Below, in pieces: positions 33,336 to 44,455 of a DNA stretch of 64,000 bases. The notes under the pieces are model-generated. The model worked only from the letters and a program-made list of their open reading frames with translations. It was not told where the DNA came from and ran no database searches. The position numbers were made by a program, and so were the translations under genes. Source of the stretch: Cristatella mucedo (Eukaryota > Bryozoa > Phylactolaemata > Cristatellidae); NCBI GenBank assembly GCA_009760855.2, contig WPIO01000009.1, positions 4,559,001-4,623,000 on the forward strand, given 5' to 3'. How positions within the stretch are numbered: position 1 is the first letter of the stretch; the number at the start of each line of letters is the position of its first letter.

Positions 33336-34325
33336 GGTCTTGGCCGCTCGCAGGTGAGCGTCATAATACGTCTGGCAGAGCGCGAGGTACAACGGGCTCT
33401 CTGCTCTTTTCGCTAGGTTGACACTCGTCTAATTGAAACATCGCCGCCGATCGCCACCGGCCGCGCATCAAGTATCGCTCACAATAGGCGGCGCACAATG
33501 AGCGCTTAAGGTGGCGATTGGCTCGCGAGTGCCGAACGGCAATGGCGAGCGTTTGTGCACCAATTCAATCAGCAGCGAAGTAATTTGACGCGCACTGCTC
33601 AACTTAGCAGAAAGGAAATATAATTAACAGCGTTTATAACATGCTAGGTGGACGCCCGAGGACGCCGTCCGCTGCGCTCCCCGTCGCCGCGGTCGGAGCG
33701 GCTCGATGATGATGATGACGCTTGCCGACGCGCTCGCGGAGGCGGCGGCGCCGGGAGGAGGTGGGAGGTCAGCTCCTCAGCTACCGCCGCCGCCGCCGCC
33801 GCAGCTCTCACCCCGGCGAGGCTCAGCTGACGTCAGCCGAGGCGGCCCGGGGTGCGGGGCGAGACTTGGTTTCGTTCGAGCTCTCTTCAAGGCACTCGCT
33901 GGCAATCGCAGCCACGACGCGAACGAGCGGACAGGAGGCAGCGGCCGATTCTGCCTGCTGTCCGTCTGCGTGCCCCCCCCCCCAGCTATCGACGCGTGCC
34001 CACGCGCGCGCGCTTGCAAAGTGGCGGCCGCCTTTCCAGGCCGCGGCCGTCGATCGCGAATCTGCGGCTTCGCTGCCGCGGCGAGTGACGTCGGTAGAGC
34101 AGCAAGCAGTGAGTTATGTAAGTCGAGACGGGATGCCAAAAAAAAATGCACGGACCAATTTGGATGCGGATTACCTACTTAAGCGCCGCTGAAATCTTTT
34201 GATGTTAGACCGCTGAAAGTAGGCAGACTTGACTGTGAAGCCGATATAGTTGTCTTGTGAATGGTCACTTTGGAACAGGGCGTCTAGATTTCATGCAGAT
34301 GCTCCAGGAGATATTCTGGCCGAGT

Positions 34326-34940
34326 CCACTGTAAATGTAATGTAATGTATCCCCGCCTGTAACGCCACAAAGTCATAAAGACCACGAGGGTGTTACGCAG
34401 GAGAGTTTTGTATTTCGCACTCACAGCCTAAGCGGCTTTTGGTACGCATTCGGTAGCCAGCAGACTTCGCCTCACGCAACAAAGAGAAAGTGGGAAGCAT
34501 AGCAGAGTCAGGAGAGCAGTTGAGGTAGTGAGTAGCATAGAAGTAGCAGCTCATGACCGCTGCAAAGGATGTGCCATAGCCGGCAGTAGGAGAGTAGTTG
34601 TCGTTGCGTAAGAATTGTAAAAGCTAGTTCCACAGTCTAGGACCTGCAGAGCTAAAGCTTCTATCGCCAACGGTCTGTAAGCGGAGGAATGGGACAGCTA
34701 AATTATTGTCCACACAGGACCCGAGGGCGCGAACAGGCTGAAACTGACGCAGCAGTTCAGCTAGGTACGAAGGAGCCAAGCCGTGGCGGGCCTTGTGGGT
34801 CAGCGTAAAGGATAGGTTTTCCAATTTCTGAGTAATGCTAGGTTTGCCCATAGCTAGTAAATAGGTTTGCTGCTCTCCAAGTGCGAATGTCAGCAATGCG
34901 TGCAGTAAAGACGTCGACAAAGTTTGACATGCTGGAAGGT
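34326..34940 (-). mobile_element. LINE family B, 3' part
   Basis: The minus strand reads FTLTHKARHGLAPSYLAELL, RQFQPVRAL, NNLAVPFLRLQTVGDRSFSS and AGPRLWN, an RT C-terminus. The 3' end has the ATACATTACATTACATT tail. Confidence 0.8.
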
Positions 34941-34979
34941 TGGAAGGAATTCAAGCATTGGTACAACTGTGTGTCGTCG

Positions 34980-35115
34980 GCGTAGTGGTTAAGGCGCTCG
35001 CCCCGGGACCAAGGTCTGGCCGAGGTCGTGGGCTCGAGCCCCGTGGCATATGTAGAGCGCCGAATGGAGATAAAGTTCTCCTCTGGCGCTATTCAAATGG
35101 ATTGTATTTTTAGAA
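34980..35115 (+). repeat. SINE-C copy
   Basis: A box TAGTGGTTAAGGCGCTCG, B box GGTCGTGGGCTCGAGCCCCG, LINE-like tail GAATGGAGATAAAGTTCTCC and GGCGCTATTCAAATG. Confidence 0.8.
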
Positions 35116-35204
35116 GTGAAAGCCTAGATTGTGCTGGGGAATTGCCACAGCCCGAGGGATATTACGCACTGCGAATAGAAGTGAACTAAGCACAGAATAT
35201 AAAG

Positions 35205-35330
35205 TCCCCCTTACTTTGATTCGGGTCATGCAGCAAGCAATCCTGTATTGCCTGCTTCAAGCGGCAACGATAGCCGCCAAAGCTCTTTGGCCGCTATATA
35301 AATGACGCTATTGACTCGGATGACCCTTCC
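35205..35330 (+). repeat. SINE-D fragment
   Basis: GCAATCCTGTATTGCC, GCGGCAACGATAGCCGCCAA and CTCTTTGGCCGCTATATAAA match the body of family D; the tRNA head is mostly lost. Confidence 0.6.
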
Positions 35331-35339
35331 CCTCGCTTA

Positions 35340-36090
35340 CGCTCAAATTTAGCAGACGTCAAGCACCCAGGAGGCTTTTGCGAAACCGCGAGCAACTTGT
35401 CCTCGGCGAAGTACCCGGTGGCAGGCGCTGTCCACCGGCGGCGTCGGCGAGCTGAGCTGACGCTGCTGACCGCCTGCTCAGCCTCGGGCAATTGCTGCAA
35501 GTTGCTACCAGCTACACGTTGCTCCAAGTTGCCGCACGTAGTTGCAACCGGCGAGTGGAACGGCTCGGGACCGCGTTAGCAGACACGTAATCTAGAGCCA
35601 AACACGACGGACCAGCGTTTCGCTTCGCGCTCGAAAAACTACTCCGAGTGACTCTGCTTCAATGCTGGGCAGTGTTCGCTCTCGCCCTGCGCCGCTTCTA
35701 ATAAGCGCACACTTGCTCGAAAAGGCACGCTCCCTGAAAATGCCCAGCAAATATGAACTATGAGCTGGGCAGCTGAACCTCGATTGCCAACCGTGAGTTT
35801 GGCAGCTGAATTACAGCTGTGAGCCGCTCGTGAGATAGCCGCGGTAAGCCACCGAGGCTTCTACGAGCGAAGCGATTTATGACTTAGAGGGAACGAGATT
35901 TCTGTACGATATGTGACTTGGCCAATATATAAGGCATGCGTCTGACTGCAGTCACTCGCTAGGAGAAGCAGTCCGCCGGTCGGAGAGTCTGCTGGAAGTC
36001 ACCCGCCGCATTGGTTTTACTATATAGGCTAACGCTCGCATTTTTCTAGTACGGTGTCGCTTTTAGCGGTGCATGCAGAACAACGAGCGC
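35340..36090. other. Unassigned stretch with a TATA-like motif
   Basis: No domain recognised. CCAATATATAAGG near 35925 has the look of a TATA element on the plus strand but no exon follows that I can support. Confidence 0.25.
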
Positions 36091-36139
36091 TGTGTCAATG
36101 TCGTTGGCGTATTGCGAGCGTCAGGTCTTTGCCCCATTG

Positions 36140-36915
36140 CATGCGTTGGTTTCGCCGCTAATTCGGGCTTGTTTAGATAAAGATACCACATCTAAGTTGG
36201 TCCATGCATTCATGACATCCCGTCTCGACTTCTGCAACTCACTGCTTACTGGCCTACCAGCATGTACGATCAGGCGATTGCAGCTGGTGCAAAACTCGGC
36301 AGCTAGACTTGTCTGCCGTGAGCGTCGCAGTTGCCACATTACTCCACTTCTCGCCGACCTGCACTGGCTACCAGTCAAGCAACGGATTGACTTCAAAGTT
36401 TTGTCGCTCACTTGTAGGTCCCTTCATTCTATGGCTCCATCCTATCTGTCAGCTATACTACCCCATCAGGCCAAGCAGCGTATCACCCGCTTTTCGGAAT
36501 CCAACAGTCTAGAAATACCACGTACAAACCTCAAATCCTTTGGAGACCGTGCATTTAGTTCATATGCTCCCAAAGCCTGGAACTTCCTCCCGACCTGCGT
36601 CAGAACATCCCCTGACCTGACCACATTTAAAAGGAACCTAAAAACACACCTATTTAGGACAGCATTTAGTGGGTCCCTGTGATTCGTCCTTGATGTGCTT
36701 GTGCGTGCTGACACTGTGCATGCTGCCACTAACCACATTTGCATGCTGACCCTGTGCGTGTCACCCCTAACCATATTATTCATTTCGTTTGTTTTTCAAG
36801 CATGATTTTACTTACCATTCAATTGCATTTCACTTTACAGCAAATGTAAAGCGCCTAGAGAGAGATTAAGTTCTCTGAGGGCGCTTTATCAAGTGCATTA
36901 TTATTATTATTATTA
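36140..36915 (+). mobile_element. LINE family A, 3' part
   Basis: Open plus-strand frame (to about 36682): RACLDKDTTSKLVHAFMTSR, LDFCNSLLTGLP, QLVQNSAARLVC, LPVKQRIDFKVLSLT and PKAWNFLPTCVRTSPDLTTF. Then 3' UTR, hairpin and (ATT)n. A young-looking copy. Confidence 0.88.
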
Positions 36916-37224
36916 CTCGAACTAGTGAGGGTCGCATGGTCATAGCAACCCGTAACGCCGGCCGAAAGCTTGAGCGACTCGACGCGCGTTGAAACGGCGG
37001 CGCCTTATGGCGGACAATCGACCGTTCGTCGTTCACGACTATGCGATGGCGAGACAGTTAGTGGCCGAGGCCGTGTAAAAAGCCGGCGCCCTGACGTAGG
37101 CTAGCAGTTACGATTCCACGCTCGTCGTTGGCATTTGAGATGATTTGAGCTATAGGCCGGAGAGCCGCTGGTGTGCGTCGTGGCCGCCGTTGAACGCCTG
37201 TAACCTTCCATTGCTGTCAAACAG

Positions 37225-37337
37225 ACTTGCCTGAATCACGGCTAGGGACTCGATATTTTAAGGCACGATCGCTCTTCGTCGCTGCCGCGTTCCTGCTACT
37301 TCCGGCGTGCGTGCGTGCATTCGTGCAGCACCCAAAA
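37225..37337 (+). CDS. Possible exon of an unknown gene (plus strand)
   Basis: Acceptor CCTTCCATTGCTGTCAAACAG and donor AAA|GTAAGT enclose 113 bp open in one frame: LPESRLGTRYFKARS, then the hydrophobic LFVAAAFLLLPACVRAF and VQHPK. There is no ATG. It could be a signal-anchor exon of a gene whose other exons I cannot find, or chance. Confidence 0.22.
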
Positions 37338-37349
37338 GTAAGTAGCCGT

Positions 37350-38230
37350 GCTACAAGGTTCAGACAGGCAGTTCAGCAGGCCAGCGCGCCGCCCGTCCCA
37401 CGCCGGCCGCATCATCCTGGCGGCTAGAGTCTTTCTTTCTCGAAAGCGGCGGCAGCGGCGGCGAAAGACGAGCCGGAGCGGTCGCCTATTCGCTGAGAGG
37501 AAGGTTTGCTTGCCTTACCTTTCAACATCCTGCTGGCGGCCGGTGTCAATAACGCTTGGACTTGGTGGAGTCCGCCAGACTTCGAAACGCTGGAAGTCCC
37601 CGAGGCTCTGTAGTCTGGGTGTAACCTTAAGCGACGAGCGATTGAAGACGACGGAGCTACTACAATCCGCGCTCATGTTCAAAAGGCAGAATGATAATAT
37701 TGTAATAATAGTTCGTAAGCTTAGTGTCCTAAGACAATTGATTCTCGATAGAGGTGCTTTAAAACTCGACGCAGGAGATTCAGCAACTACGGTTTAGTGA
37801 CGCAGGATTTATTAGCGTGCCCTGAATTGCGCTCAGGTAATGACGCAAAGCTCACAGTAGCAAAACAAGACAAGTTCGCTGGAACAAACGGAGAGATCAT
37901 AAGCCTGAACAGTCTTGTCTTTAGCCAATGTTAAACGACGCAAGGTCATCGTTGGCGGTGACCATAGCCGAAAGTGCGAGCTACGGACTCGCTGTGAACT
38001 CGAGCTGAAAGCTCGATTGCCGAAAGAGTTCCGTTTAGTGCGACCGAGGGTGAGATGGCTTGATGCTTGAGCTGGGTAGCGCCAGAGAGGGCGCTGGAGA
38101 AGCTATGATGTCGGATAGGGTGTGAGCTAGTGAAGCGACCTTTAAGCCCAGCACAGGCCGATTAAATGCTAGCAAAGGAGCCTGTAAAATCGTACACACG
38201 AGCGGTTTGATGTTGCAGCTACACAGTTAG
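37350..38230. other. Unassigned stretch
   Basis: A GC-rich start fading to neutral composition. Frames exist but none shows a domain or codon pattern that I trust. Confidence 0.35.
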
Positions 38231-38238
38231 ATATAGAT

Positions 38239-38240
<2 letters not shown>

Positions 38241-38287
<47 letters not shown>

Positions 38288-38378
38288 AGAGAGAGAGAGA
38301 TAAGAAAGAGAGAGATAAGAAAGAGAGAGATAAGAAAGAGAGAGAAAGGGGAGAGAGAGAAAGGGGAGAGAGAGAAAG

Positions 38379-38459
<81 letters not shown>

Positions 38460-38522
38460 AGAGAGAATGAGAGGGAGAGAGAGAGAGTGAGAGAGAGAGA
38501 GAGAGAGAGAAAAGGGGAGAGA
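38241..38522. repeat. (GA)n array with AAGGGGA and ATAAGAAA sub-repeats
   Basis: About 280 bp. Contains three 16-bp-spaced AAAGGGGAGAGAGAG and three ATAAGAAAGAGAGAG units inside the GA tract. Confidence 0.95.
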
Positions 38523-38529
38523 GACCGAG

Positions 38530-39990
38530 AGGCGAGCCGCGTCGTTGCTTTGAGCGGAGTCTTCGCGGCGGCTTCGCGAGTGCAGCTGAAGACACGTCGA
38601 AGATTGTCGGCATTTCGGTAGCAGACGGCGTCGCTGAGCGAGAAACCGCGCGCAGAAAGCCTCGCAGTTTGGGTTCGCGTGGAAGCGTACGCTCGCGTAC
38701 GTACGCACGCACTCGCGTACGCTTCGGCTGCTGCCGCTGCGAGTCGACCGAGCTGCCCAGTGCGTAGGGAAATCTCCGCTCCTTTCCCTAGCCAAGTGCC
38801 GCGTGCGCGTCCGCTCGTCTCCTTATCCAAGCTCCGCGGGTGTCCGCTCGTCTCCCTAGCCAATCCGCCAAGAAGCGGATGGCAGCATTGCACTCTTGTA
38901 CGAGCGCTTGCAATGGTCTTTCGCGCAAACACAGCGTCCGCAACCGCGTACTAGTCTTCATTGCCACGTGACGGTTGGCTTAAGAACTACGTTCCCAAAG
39001 TGTAGAAGCAGCAGCCTTAAGGGCATGCAGGTGGACAAACGACAATTGAATTCCATTGCACGCAACGTTGCCCGTGACCGAGAAAGAAAACCAAACGCCC
39101 TCACGCGTATTGATCTAAAATTTTGCAAATTGTGCTTTGGACTTTGAAATAGCGAGTGATACTCTATGGCTGGTACTGTGCGTACGTACGTGCCTTTTGG
39201 TGTCTTTGGTATATACTTAGCAATATTGTTTCAAAATCGCTTTGCTGGCTTCTGAACTAAAATCATATTCCGCAAGCGCAGGGCTCGTAGCGGCACAAGT
39301 CGCTGCCGAAGCTTGCCAAACTTGCCAAGCAAGCATCGATAGAGCTTGCGCCTCGAAGTATGCACCAGCGGCTCGCTCATGCTGCCTCGATTGAAGCAGA
39401 TATGCTGATCATAGCAGAACACGAATGAAATAAAGAGCGTGAGTTACTTAAATTAAAAAGCCCACGTCGCATTCCTTGGCCGCCAGTCTGTTTCATACGA
39501 GCCACCGGGAGACGCGAGCGTAGAGCCCTGCCCTGCCCTGCCCACTCATGCAACTCATTTCAAAGTCGCCCACTTCACAGTTATTTTTGCAAAATTAAGC
39601 AAAATAATAAATTATTATAATTATCAAATATTTCTATTAAATTATTTTGAGAATAATAACAATTAAGCAATAATAATTCCAGATAACTTTTAGCATACAT
39701 TATGAGATTTTTTCTATTGTATTAATTCAGGAAATTTCACCAATCCTGGAGGCTATCGCAATCTGGCCGGTGCATGTTGCCAATGCTTCACTGTCAAGGT
39801 GAAGGGCGATCTTAAATTCTCTGCTACCGTAGGCTCACCCGAGTTCCTCTGGGCAGCGACTGCTAATCGTTAGCCACGCATCATGGCGCAAGCTCCACCG
39901 AGGATTACCACCGGTTATGTGAGCTGTACTGGTGGCGAAAAGCCTAAAAGTTCAGCAGCAGCTTCAGCGCGTTTGTATCAATACGCCTAA
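38530..39990. other. Unassigned stretch
   Basis: Includes a CGTACG-rich segment near 38690-38725 and an AT-rich one near 39595-39720. No gene or repeat family recognised. Confidence 0.35.
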
Positions 39991-40009
39991 GCTTCTAGTA
40001 AGTTCTTAG

Positions 40010-40130
40010 GCTTCCAGTAAGTTTGTGGGTTCAAATCCTGCGATGGGCAACCCTGTATTGCCACTGCAAGCGGTGGTGATAACCGACAAGGCTCTTCTGT
40101 CGCTATAAAAAAGAGGCTGTTGATCCAGCT
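40010..40130 (+). repeat. SINE-D copy
   Basis: GTGGGTTCAAATCCTGCGAT (B box), CACTGCAAGCGGTGGTGATA and GGCTCTTCTGTCGCTATAAA. Confidence 0.75.
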
Positions 40131-40710
40131 GGTATTATCTAGCCCGTTTGCGTCCGTCCTTTGTCTTACACGTCGCTTCCCCCGCTTGCGCATTCCGACA
40201 TTCTTGCTCATCCAGCGGTGAGCTCTCGCACCACCCACTCTTCAACTTCCAGTCATCTCGCCTCTTCTCGCATTATATTTAAATATTTTGTTGATTGCAC
40301 CTTCAGTTCGCATGCACCAAAAGTACGAGGCGTACTTCCGGTTTCTGCCACTCCTGCCATGGCTTCGACTCATTTCAGTCTCAGCTAAAGACATTTCTGT
40401 TCGACTCATTACAGCTTTAGCTTCGCCCCAGTGAAGGCGTCTGCTTTTGTTCAGGTGTACTTTAAATGCATACTCGTGCATGACTCAGTGAATTTATAAG
40501 CTAGACGTCCAACCACTGAGAAACCACGAGTGTCGCCATGTCTGCTTTAGCATGCTAGCCAAAGAGTGGTACTTGCTTGCTTTTCGCATGGTTGATAGTA
40601 GGCGTACACTTACTATTGGGTATAGATTCTCTTGCAGCGGGTTGTAAAATGCCTGGATAGACATTAATCTCTGGTTGGGGTCTGTACAAATGACCTATTA
40701 TTGTTGTTAA
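40130..40710 (+). mobile_element. Decayed LINE family C, 3' part
   Basis: Parallel to 1680-2165: GTGAGCTCTCGCACCACC, TTTCAGTCTCAGCTAAAGAC and tail GCCTGGATAGACATTAATCT with TCTGTACAAATG. Confidence 0.55.
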
Positions 40711-40979
40711 TTTACCAGAGAGAAATATGCATCGACAATGTACTCCTGAATAACACTAATCAGGTTAGGGTATATCTATTAACTCTCCTAGGTCTATCAG
40801 TAGCATTCGATAAAGAAAAGACTCATCTGAGGGACTCATCTGGAGCGCTTCCCTCGCTTCGCTTTATTCTCACTAGCGCAGTGCTTAACCGCGTTATGTC
40901 TTACCTAACTCTCGAGCAGACGGGTAATACCGTCGAAGAAACTAAAGCGGAAATATAATGACGTAGCGCATCTGGTGAA

Positions 40980-42785
40980 GAGGCTGAACAGAGCTTGTTT
41001 AAGCTTGAAACTTCAAACCTTGCTAGCAAGTTCCAGTATGGTTTTAGAGCTAATCTCTCGAAAGAGTCGGCATTACTTCTAGTCCATTACGACCTACTTA
41101 GGGAATGCAGACTTAGGTAGAGTCTCTTTGGCTCGATTTTCGACAGATTATGATACTATTGATCACAGCGTCCTTCTTGAGCGCCTCTCATCTTGCCTGG
41201 GCATCACTGGCACTGCTCTGCAATGATTCAGGTCCTATCTCAGTGGAAGACCCCAGAGTATTGATGTGAATGGACGAAAATCATCCGAGGAACGGCTGAA
41301 ATATGAAGTACCTCAGAGCTCCGTGCTTGTCCCGTTCTTTTCAGTTTAAACTCTACCTCTAGCCGATGTGAATGCCAGGCACGATCTAGGCATTCACTTC
41401 TATGCACATGACTATCAGTTGTACCTTTGCTTTGATCCCTCCCAGCCATCCAGCACGTCATTCTTCTTAACTCCTTTCCTGAATGTATCGATGACTTCCT
41501 CACCTGGATGGCAGCAAACTTTCTTAAACTGAATGATTATACAATCAACTTACTAGCTATGGGCAAACCAGGTGCGATTAAAAAATGGAAATTTTAACGC
41601 TCGCAATCGGTTCTGCTAGCATATCTTCCGTTGAATCTGCACGAAATCTAGGTGTCATGTTCCAAAGTGACCTCTCGTTAGACGACCACATCAGCTCCAC
41701 AATCAAGTCTGCCTACTTTCAGCTACATAGCATTGCTAAAATTCGCGCTTGTTTAGAAAAGGATATCGCGTCTAAGTTGGTCCATGCATTTGTGACATTC
41801 CATCTTGACTTCTGTAACTCACTGCTTGCTGGCCTACCGGCATGTGCAATCAGGCAATTACAGCTGGTGCCAAACACCGCAGCTAGGCTTGTCTGTCGTG
41901 AGCATCGCAGTTGCCACATCATACCATTTCTCGCCGCCTGCACTGGCTCCCAATCAAGCAATGGATCAACTTAAAGATTTTTTCACTCATTTTAGGTCCC
42001 TTCATTCTTTGGCTCCAGCCTATCTCTCAGGTCTACTCCCCCACCAGGCCAAGCAAGCATCGTAAAACCCGCTTTTCGGAATCCAAAAGTTTACCAATAC
42101 CTCGTACAAACCTCAAATTCTTTGGAGACCGTGCATTTAATTCGTATGCTCATAAAGCCTGAAACTTACTCCCGACTTGCGTCACGACATCCCCCTGACT
42201 TGACCACATTTAAAAAGAATTTACAAACGCACCTATTTAGCATAGCATTTAGTGGGTCCATAATAATATTAGTAATACACTTGATAAAGTGCCCTCAGAG
42301 AACTCAATCTCTTACTAGGCGCTTTAAATTTGCCGCAAAGGAAAACAAGATCGGATGGTCAGTGGTAGCATGCTCGATAAACAACAAGAATAAACATGGT
42401 CAGGGGTGACATGCACAATCACCATACAAGTTTGGTTTGTAGCATCATGCACTGTGTCAGCACGCATAAGCATATAAAGGTCTAATCGTAGGGACCCACT
42501 AAATGCTGTGATAAATAGGTGCGTTTTTAATTTCTTTTTAAATGAGATCCACGTGATTAATAATTTACGTGCTTATGCATGCTGACTCTATGGATTCTGC
42601 CACTAACCATATTTGCATGCCGACCCAGTGCATGTCGCCTCTAACCACGTTATGCATGCAGTCATTGAGCATGCTATCACTAACCAACCATTCGATCATG
42701 CTTACCTTGCAGCAAAGTTGAAGTGCCTTAAAAGAAATTGAGTTCTCTGAGGGCGCTAAACAATATATTATGATTATTATTATTA
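40980..42785 (+). mobile_element. LINE family A copy, longest but mutated
   Basis: Plus strand keeps RT core motifs in broken frames: FQYGFRANLSKESALLLVHY, DYDTIDHSVLLERLSSCLGI, FRSYLSGRPQSIDVN and FYAHDYQLYLC, where the catalytic YADD is mutated. Then MEILTLAIGSASIS through RT C-terminus. It is interrupted at 42259-42546 by an opposite-strand family A 3' end and resumes to (ATT)n near 42785. Confidence 0.8.
42259..42546 (-). mobile_element. Nested family A 3' end (opposite strand)
   Basis: (ATT)n-type tail, hairpin GCGCCTAGTAAGAGATTGAG and 3' UTR on the minus strand. Host sequence reads GTGGGTCC before it and ATCCACGTGATT after it. Confidence 0.75.
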
Positions 42786-43220
42786 TAAATTGTACTACTA
42801 TTATTACGCTTCCTCTGACGTCTGATATTCGTAAAATTTGATTCAGCAAGTTCCGCTGCTTCAGCCTAGCCGTCAAAAGCTTATCATCGGACTTATTCAG
42901 GTCAAGATCTCCGATAAAGTCGTCGAATTCTAACTTTTTGGCTAGTACATGTTTCTCTCCTCAGCTCTACCTCTGAAATTTTCATCTGGATCTACACCAC
43001 CTTTCCCAGGCTCTGACTTTTTTATCTCTGATGAAGATGGCGTGTCTTTATTCGTAGACGTGGGTTCACAGTGCTCGGGACAATATGGCGTCGGGGCAAT
43101 GGATAAAGGAAAGTCTGAGCAGGTGATAGCTGATGCATTCAGGTCAGTCTGGCACGCGAAAGGGTCCACCATACAAAAGAAGCGGCGAGTGAGTAGCTCG
43201 CTGACGTCACGTCAATTTCC
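42565..43220 (-). pseudogene. Fragment of a multicopy cysteine-rich invertebrate gene family
   Basis: The minus strand reads FFCMVDPFACQTD, FPLSIAPTPYCPEHCEPTS, VDPDENFRGRAEERNMY and, after a shift, LLTARLKQRNLLNQILRISD. This order (CYFCMVD ... IAPVPHC.ELP.P ... VDPD.NF...AEERNPY ... LLTSRLK.WNLL) is one I recognise from unnamed proteins present in many copies in invertebrate genomes; their function is unknown. It has a frameshift and is cut by LINE A at its 3' side. Likely a pseudogene. Confidence 0.55.
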
Positions 43221-43404
43221 TGAGCTGGAAATTTCATGGCACATGTTTTTTTTTGCTTTATCTTATCAACGAAAGTACAAGTAAATGTAACCACGAATAC
43301 ATTAAATTACTTCAGCGATGAGAAAATTTATTTCACTCACGACAAAGAAATAACTTAAACTAGTAAACACTTCTTGCGATTATTGCCAATTTAACTAAGT
43401 GCCC

Positions 43405-43960
43405 AGCGTTTGCCTTCATCCAGAATTCTACATGATTCTGTGGAATTATTTGGACCATTACATAAAGTTCTTACGCTGACCCTCATGGTCCGCCACGGAT
43501 TAGCTCATTCATACCTAGCTGAACTGCTGCACCAGTTTCAGCCTCATCGTGCCCTCAGGTCCTGTATGGACAATAAATTAGCTGTTCCATTCCTCCGCTT
43601 GAAGACCACTGGCGACAGAAGCTTCAGCTCTGCTGGTCCTATACTATGGAAATCGCATCCACAATTCTTAAGCAACGACAACTGCTCTCCTGCTGCCGAC
43701 TATGGCTCATCCTTTTCAGCGGTCCTGAGCTGCTACTTACACGCTACTCACTACCTAAACTGCTCTCCTGACTCTGCTATGCTTCCCACTTTCTCTTTGT
43801 TGCGTGAGACGAAGTCTGTTGGCTACCGAATGCGTACCGAAAGCCACTTAGGCTGTGAGTGTGCTATACAAAACTCTTCTGCGTAACACCCACACAGTCT
43901 TTATGACTTTGTGGAATTACAGACGGTTATACATTAAATTACATTACATTACCTCGAACT
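43405..43960 (+). mobile_element. LINE family B, 3' part
   Basis: Plus-strand frame 43410-43886: LTLMVRHGLAHSYLAELLHQ, FQPHRALRSCMDNKLAVPFL and GDRSFSSAGPILW, then 3' UTR and the ATTACATTACATT tail. Confidence 0.8.
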
Positions 43961-44455
43961 TGATAAATTGGCCACAGACTTGCAAAATGCGTGACAGCTG
44001 CTTGAGCTCTGTTGATGCCCTCTCAGCTAAATGCGAATGTTTATCCACTCAAGTAGCTGGAAATAGGCTGAACTTTCGGGCTCAATAATTCTGAATTTAC
44101 ACTGCTAATAGTTTTACTGGATTCAAAGAAATAAGTTTTAATTAATTTTCATGCATTCATTTTTGGAACAGCTTATCAGTATTCATGGTCTTTGCTTAGG
44201 GCTAAGGAGATCGCACTTCACGAGCCTTGTCCTGGGCTCGTGTGCTTCAGCAGGCATTTCTTTATTGTCCAAAGCAAGCAGGAACGAATGATATCCCCGG
44301 GCTCTTCTGCTAGTACATAAATGAAGTTTCCGAATTAGCCGAAGTTTTACTTTAATTTGCTGCGTTTACTCGACGAAGTTGTCTAATTATGAACAGTAAA
44401 GGTGTATACATCAAATAGATAAAAGCGCACAAGCTAACAAGATTAACAATCTATC
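43960..44455. other. Unassigned stretch before LINE A
   Basis: A plus-strand reading near 43965-44085 (LDKLATDLQNA-like) could be a coiled-coil piece of a LINE ORF1, but frames are broken. Nothing else seen. Confidence 0.3.

Noticed and set aside
35925-35940. TATA-box promoter on the plus strand
   Set aside because: The motif is good (CCAATATATAAGG), but no exon or initiator that I trust follows it.
38219-38932. 237-codon minus-strand ORF
   Set aside because: More than half is (CT)n translation; the upstream part has no recognisable domain.
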